Shown piece by piece: positions 59,661-64,000 of a DNA stretch of 64,000 bases. This DNA is from Crossaster papposus (taxonomy: Eukaryota; Echinodermata; Asteroidea; Velatida; Solasteridae), in NCBI GenBank assembly GCA_037893245.1, contig JBAIAA010000672.1, forward strand, positions 1 to 64,000, given 5' to 3'. Numbering within the stretch: the first letter of the stretch is position 1; every line of letters begins with the position of its first letter. The position numbers and the translations under genes were made by a program. The notes beneath the pieces are model-generated. The model did not search any database. It saw only the letters and a program-made list of their open reading frames with translations, and was not told where the DNA came from.

Positions 59661-62111
59661 TCTATCTATGGCCCTATGGCCAACATGTCTTTCTCGTGTC
59701 ATTATTTGACTGTTTGCCATTTACTCACCGATATCTGTGTATTGTACTATACGTTAGTCAGTTTATAGTCTGACGCGATATCGACTGCCGTTTCTTCTAC
59801 ACGCCCTTGCATTGATTTTAGGGCTGACCGCGCAGCTCGATCCTGAGCTAGCCGTAGGCTTTGTATGGAACTAGATTAGCATTGGGCTCGGAAGAGACTA
59901 AAACTAGATCTAGACGGGGGGGGGGGGGGGGGGGGGGGGGTAATCGATCTCCCGGCTTATCTGGACTGGCAACGGAGGAGGGGTCGATGACAGATGGGTG
60001 TATACTAACACCTCCCCCTCCTCCCTCCGCCGTTTCTAAATTCAGAGTGACAACGTGTCTTTTCTCGAGCGATCGCCAATCTATTTCAGTTGCTGTAGAC
60101 TTAACGGTAATATACAATGTTTTGCAAACGTCTACAAACAAAACCCTCAATTGTTATGAACTACCTGACTAATCCCAAACATTCTTTGAAACCATGGCAC
60201 CTCGTGTGCCATTTCCAAGGAAAGTGGAATTAGTGCATCAATTTCAAACAATGGTCGGCCGATCGACCATCGTTAGAAAACCTAACTATTTTCAAATACT
60301 GCGGCCACCTTATCAACTTTAGTTAGTCCAAATTTGTGTTTGCAGTTCCGTAAACGGGTGCAGCCAGCTAGTCAGTTATAGGTGTTCCACGCACGGGAGC
60401 AGTACAAACGTTCGCCAACGTTCGCTAATTTGTTGTGTACATGTACACCCCTTGAAAGGGGTTCGAGTATTATAGTAAAACGTTGGCAACGTTCGCACGA
60501 GAAGAACGCACCCGGTCAACTTGTATTCTTGAGCTGAGACTCCAATGAATTAAACCGACATGGTGAACATTACTATTGTAACCGATCTATGTAACACGGA
60601 ATTGCTGTATTCCGATATCTTATACGTTTTTTTATCATAAATCTTGCCATTCAATCTTTCTGTTTGCGTTAATTGCTTTGTAGAATTTATTTGGATGTCG
60701 ATGCTCAAAATAGAAATATAATTAGGAGATTGGACATGCCTCAGGGCAAAGAAACGTCAGTGCAAAAATATTGATACCGTTTCATGTCCCAAGGTATGTT
60801 TTGCGCCCACCCGCTAACTGACGGGCCTATTGAGCACAAGCTCGGTGATAGTAAAAATCATGCCTTTAGGTAGGAATAAACTTACACGGGCGCTGAAAAA
60901 GGGTACATACTAAACAAAAAACTAAGACAAACCTCGACTCCGACTGTCGGCATTAAGAAGCAACTAGAAGTTGAAGCGAATGGTAATAATTATTTAAACC
61001 TCTGGGTTCATATCAACCGATTGAATGTTTCTGAAGTACAACAGGCACCAGAATGTGGCTGGAGGTACCACAGTTTGGAGCCTAAAATCACCTTAAGGCG
61101 AAGGCGAAGACGAAGCTAGGAAATCGAAAAGGCCCTAAGATGGTTTGGTCTGAATAAAGCGCAATATTAAACAAACATTGGACAGTAAATACTTACCAGA
61201 ATTAATTAAAGACATTGAACAATAATGTATTAATTAAAGCTTTTAAGACACAAAGTCCTTGGAAAGTAATCTGAAAGTACCCGGAAACAACTCTACTGGA
61301 CCTCCGACCAAATCCCTTGTTGTCCATATCGTGACATATTAAAACCAAGCATTTGGTTTTGATAATATAATAAAAACATTTTATATTTCCAGAAATCAAA
61401 ATCTAAGACGACAGCAAACTTCCGGACCGCGAAGAATTGTTTATTAAACTGAGCCCACGGATTGAAAATAAAATAGCAATCACCGAGTTTTTAATCAGCG
61501 ACCACGAATCCCCTGAAGTTTTCTTAGCCATTCCGAAACCAATAACAATCGCTGCACTTCCCTTTTGGGAATGTTCACTGTTATTCCAGCCAGAACAAAT
61601 TTAGCCAAAGTCACATCAGAGAAGTATGAAATACAACAAGGTTTACGGCTCGGTTTAAAGCAAACGGCCGACTCGGTTTAAAGCAAACACGTGGCGGTGT
61701 ACCTCATTTTTTTAATTGGCCTGTTAAACACACCCACGTGTCGTGCTCTCGACCAATAGGAATGGCTAAACTGTATTTATAAATGAAATTTAATACGACT
61801 GCCTCTTGTCCAAGGTTTTAATATAAACGCAGATAACACCCACTAAATCCATGCTCTCCAAACAGAAAAACATATCCTGAGGGACAAGTCAGGTTCCGGC
61901 GACAATTCAACTTTGTCACGTATAGATCTGATTGAATTTGTTGGTTTAACACCAGCAGGAAAGAGATGATTAAAATGTATTTATGTAAAAGATTTGAGGC
62001 CATAAATAGGCCCGAAATCTCCTACAATTTGTATTACCTCGTTTTGTCTTTTAGCTATTAGAGGGTTTTGTTTAAAAAAAGGAAGAGATGGATAGGAATG
62101 AACGCCAGTGT
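59661..62111. other. Intergenic, no gene seen
   Basis: Contains a poly-G tract at 59916-59940, a hairpin cluster at 60405-60500 (aacgttcgc motifs and gtgtacatgtacac) and a repeat fragment at 61720-61780 shared with 27905-27990. Confidence 0.4.
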
Positions 62112-62430
62112 AGCGTGAATTTCAGACTCTATGAAATCCGCACTGGTACTGCGCATGCTCCGTAAAGTAATAATCATAATAATTAGGAGAGTGACTGGTC
62201 ACGTGAGCGGGTTTAACCAATAATAGGAAAAATAGGTCCGATTTTTACAGGAGTCTGATTTTCATATCACACCAGTGTATCGTGAATTTCAGACTATTAA
62301 ATTCAGATTCATTGGTAATATTGGGCATGCCTACGTGAAGATAATTAGGAAAATCACGTGACAGGTCACATGAGAGGGTTTAACCAATAATATGAAAAGG
62401 GGTACGATTTTCACAGGAGTCTGACATTGG
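62112..62430 (+). repeat. Family E2, two copies in tandem
   Basis: 62112-62276 and 62279-62430 each run gtgaatttcagact ... gggcatgc/gcgcatgc ... cacgtga ... gggtttaaccaataa ... ttcacaggagtctga. The join reads cacaccagtgtatcgtgaat. Confidence 0.82.
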
Positions 62431-63021
62431 GCGCTTTCTAGACGTAATGTCCCTTTAAAGTAATTGTATATTCTGCTCAGGTACATGACAAATAGAAAGC
62501 CCATCCCGAGATGACGTTGTAATTAAATACCTCGGCTACAGATTCATCGGTTCAATTAGGATATCTTCCGTTGACAAAAGGTGTATCGGGTCACACCCAT
62601 AGCCCGAAGATAACTTCCGTTTCTTTTATAACTTTCATTGACCTTTGCGACCGCAGCAATTTGCTTTCTCTTGAAGAATGTAATAATTGGAGAATCTATA
62701 CATTTAATTTTTCATAAAGGAAGTTTGGAGAGAAGCGAAGGACGTGTTTAATGACTCTTCGTGAGGTAGTACATCGTGGAGGATATTCACCGTAATACGA
62801 TATGCTATTAACAAAAACCTACGAAAGGCGAGTATTTGTATAAGTGCCTACCATAATGAATTAAATGAATACTAGTGCAGTGCCCGAAAATGTGTCCTTT
62901 CGGAATGAGCAAATGCTTCCGGTAGAGTTCATTGCCCTTGTACAGCGGTTTGTAGAGGTCTATGGTACGCTACGTTCGCGGGTCTAGGCCTCCGAATTGA
63001 TGGTTTTCGTGTAGTTTTGTT

Positions 63022-63286
63022 TTAAAGGTAGGATACATCATTTGCAGATATCTAAACATTTTACTACCAGATTATTAACAAATACCTTACTTATTTGAAA
63101 GCAAATAATGAGTGTAGGCATCCACCAAAATGATTGCGCTAAATACCCTGTAATTGTTCCGAAAAAGTTAATTTCATAAAAAACAATTTACGATCGCCGG
63201 AAGCCAAGAACAACATAAAAACCACTGCCCGACGCCGGTTAAAAACTAATGCCGTTTTTCTTGCTTTTCTCACCATCTATGAGTAA
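63022..63286 (+). mobile_element. TTAA-flanked family, long 5' copy
   Basis: TTAA-AGGTAGGATACATCATT followed by cttatttgaaag, gtaggcatccaccaaaa, acataaaaaccactg and cgacgccggtt, closely matching 35074-35340. The 3' terminus is not seen. Confidence 0.8.
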
Positions 63287-64000
63287 ATAAAGTAAAAGTG
63301 ATTTTTTTTGTGTGAAATCTAGAAAACCCAGTGAATCCTTATATTAAATTAATTATTGATATTGAATAAACAGTGAACAGAAAATACTAACGATCTTTGA
63401 TGGCCGGGTGTCCGTTCATTGAAGACCCGCTGACGCCTCAGCACAATTAATGTTCCTCAAAAATTGTTAAATGTGATAATTTCTCAAGCGCTTCCAAAAT
63501 TGTAAACATATCAGCGAGATATTTATTCCAATGGTTAGGTTGTTTTTTAATTCTCGATTATAATAATGACGATGACTACTTTCGATGACACCTAGTATTT
63601 TGTGTAGAGTCAACGGACTCGGGTTCATTTATTTTCGTTTGCTGGATGAACGCAGTCTTGTCTGCATGTTTACACTTTAGCAAAACCTTATTCATGTTTA
63701 GCGAAACCTGATACCTATACATTTTCCTTGGGTAAATTTTCGCGCTACGCGCGCGGTGTCACACTGTCTGTTTGTACGTATAACGTTTTGTCAATTCTCC
63801 CGTCCGGCCAAAAATCGATAGACACAATAATTATTCCCGTCATATGAAGAAGAACAAATCACGAAAACTCAATACGCGCCAAAGAGACGCGTCGTCTGCT
63901 TCTGCGCTCTGGGACAAAAACCTGCAAAAAATATGATTAGCTCCTTGTTTCTGATTTGGCATGATTTCAACGGAAGCCTACGGCTATTGATGTTTGTTAG
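63287..64000. other. Intergenic, no gene seen
   Basis: Nothing beyond a palindromic gcgctacgcgcgc near 63750. Confidence 0.4.

Overview
This window is animal nuclear DNA. Coding exons are short, GT/AG introns interrupt them, minisatellites sit in introns, and tRNA-derived SINEs and miniature inverted-repeat elements are common. The gene families (multi-domain prosaposin, an SLC6 amino-acid transporter close to the glycine type, a secreted discoidin-domain protein) and the repeat landscape suggest a marine invertebrate. A non-vertebrate deuterostome is plausible, but I cannot name the species.

Layout. (1) 361-11233, + strand: the 3' part of a prosaposin-like gene. Eight SapB (saposin) modules are visible, followed by a C-terminal SapA motif and a stop; the 5' end lies upstream of the window. 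Seven modules are two-exon cassettes that enter and leave in phase 1. Modules 3 and 4 are a recent ~0.7 kb tandem duplication that includes the introns. Introns hold large minisatellites with 13, 42, 24/31 and 34 bp units. Single-base indels break the frame in modules 1, 2, 3 and 5, all within the first 3.6 kb. Everything downstream joins cleanly. (2) 15578-24777, + strand: a complete SLC6 transporter with a TATA box, a likely 5'UTR exon and 14 coding exons that join without a frame error into 657 residues. (3) 26206-29402, + strand: a small secreted protein with a signal peptide, a short cysteine-containing region and one F5/8C (discoidin) domain, in five exons and 232 residues.

(4) 29403-64000: about 34.6 kb in which I can support no protein-coding gene. 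It holds many non-autonomous elements: foldbacks/MITEs, a TTAA-flanked family, at least three other dispersed families, tRNA-derived SINEs, degenerate minisatellites and many poly(G)/poly(C) tracts. One nested insertion shows relative ages: a TTAA-flanked element with an internal 54-bp tandem array sits inside a copy of another dispersed family at 35.0-36.0 kb. A second shows an ~870 bp terminal-inverted-repeat element inside a third family at 38.0-38.9 kb.

The three genes share a strand but show no sign of acting together: a lysosomal sphingolipid-activator precursor, a plasma-membrane Na+/Cl- amino-acid symporter and a secreted ligand-binding protein. No prokaryotic system, CRISPR array, intact tRNA or rRNA gene was seen. 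Exon calls were made by hand from splice signals, phase continuity and family motifs; transcript evidence would be the decisive check.
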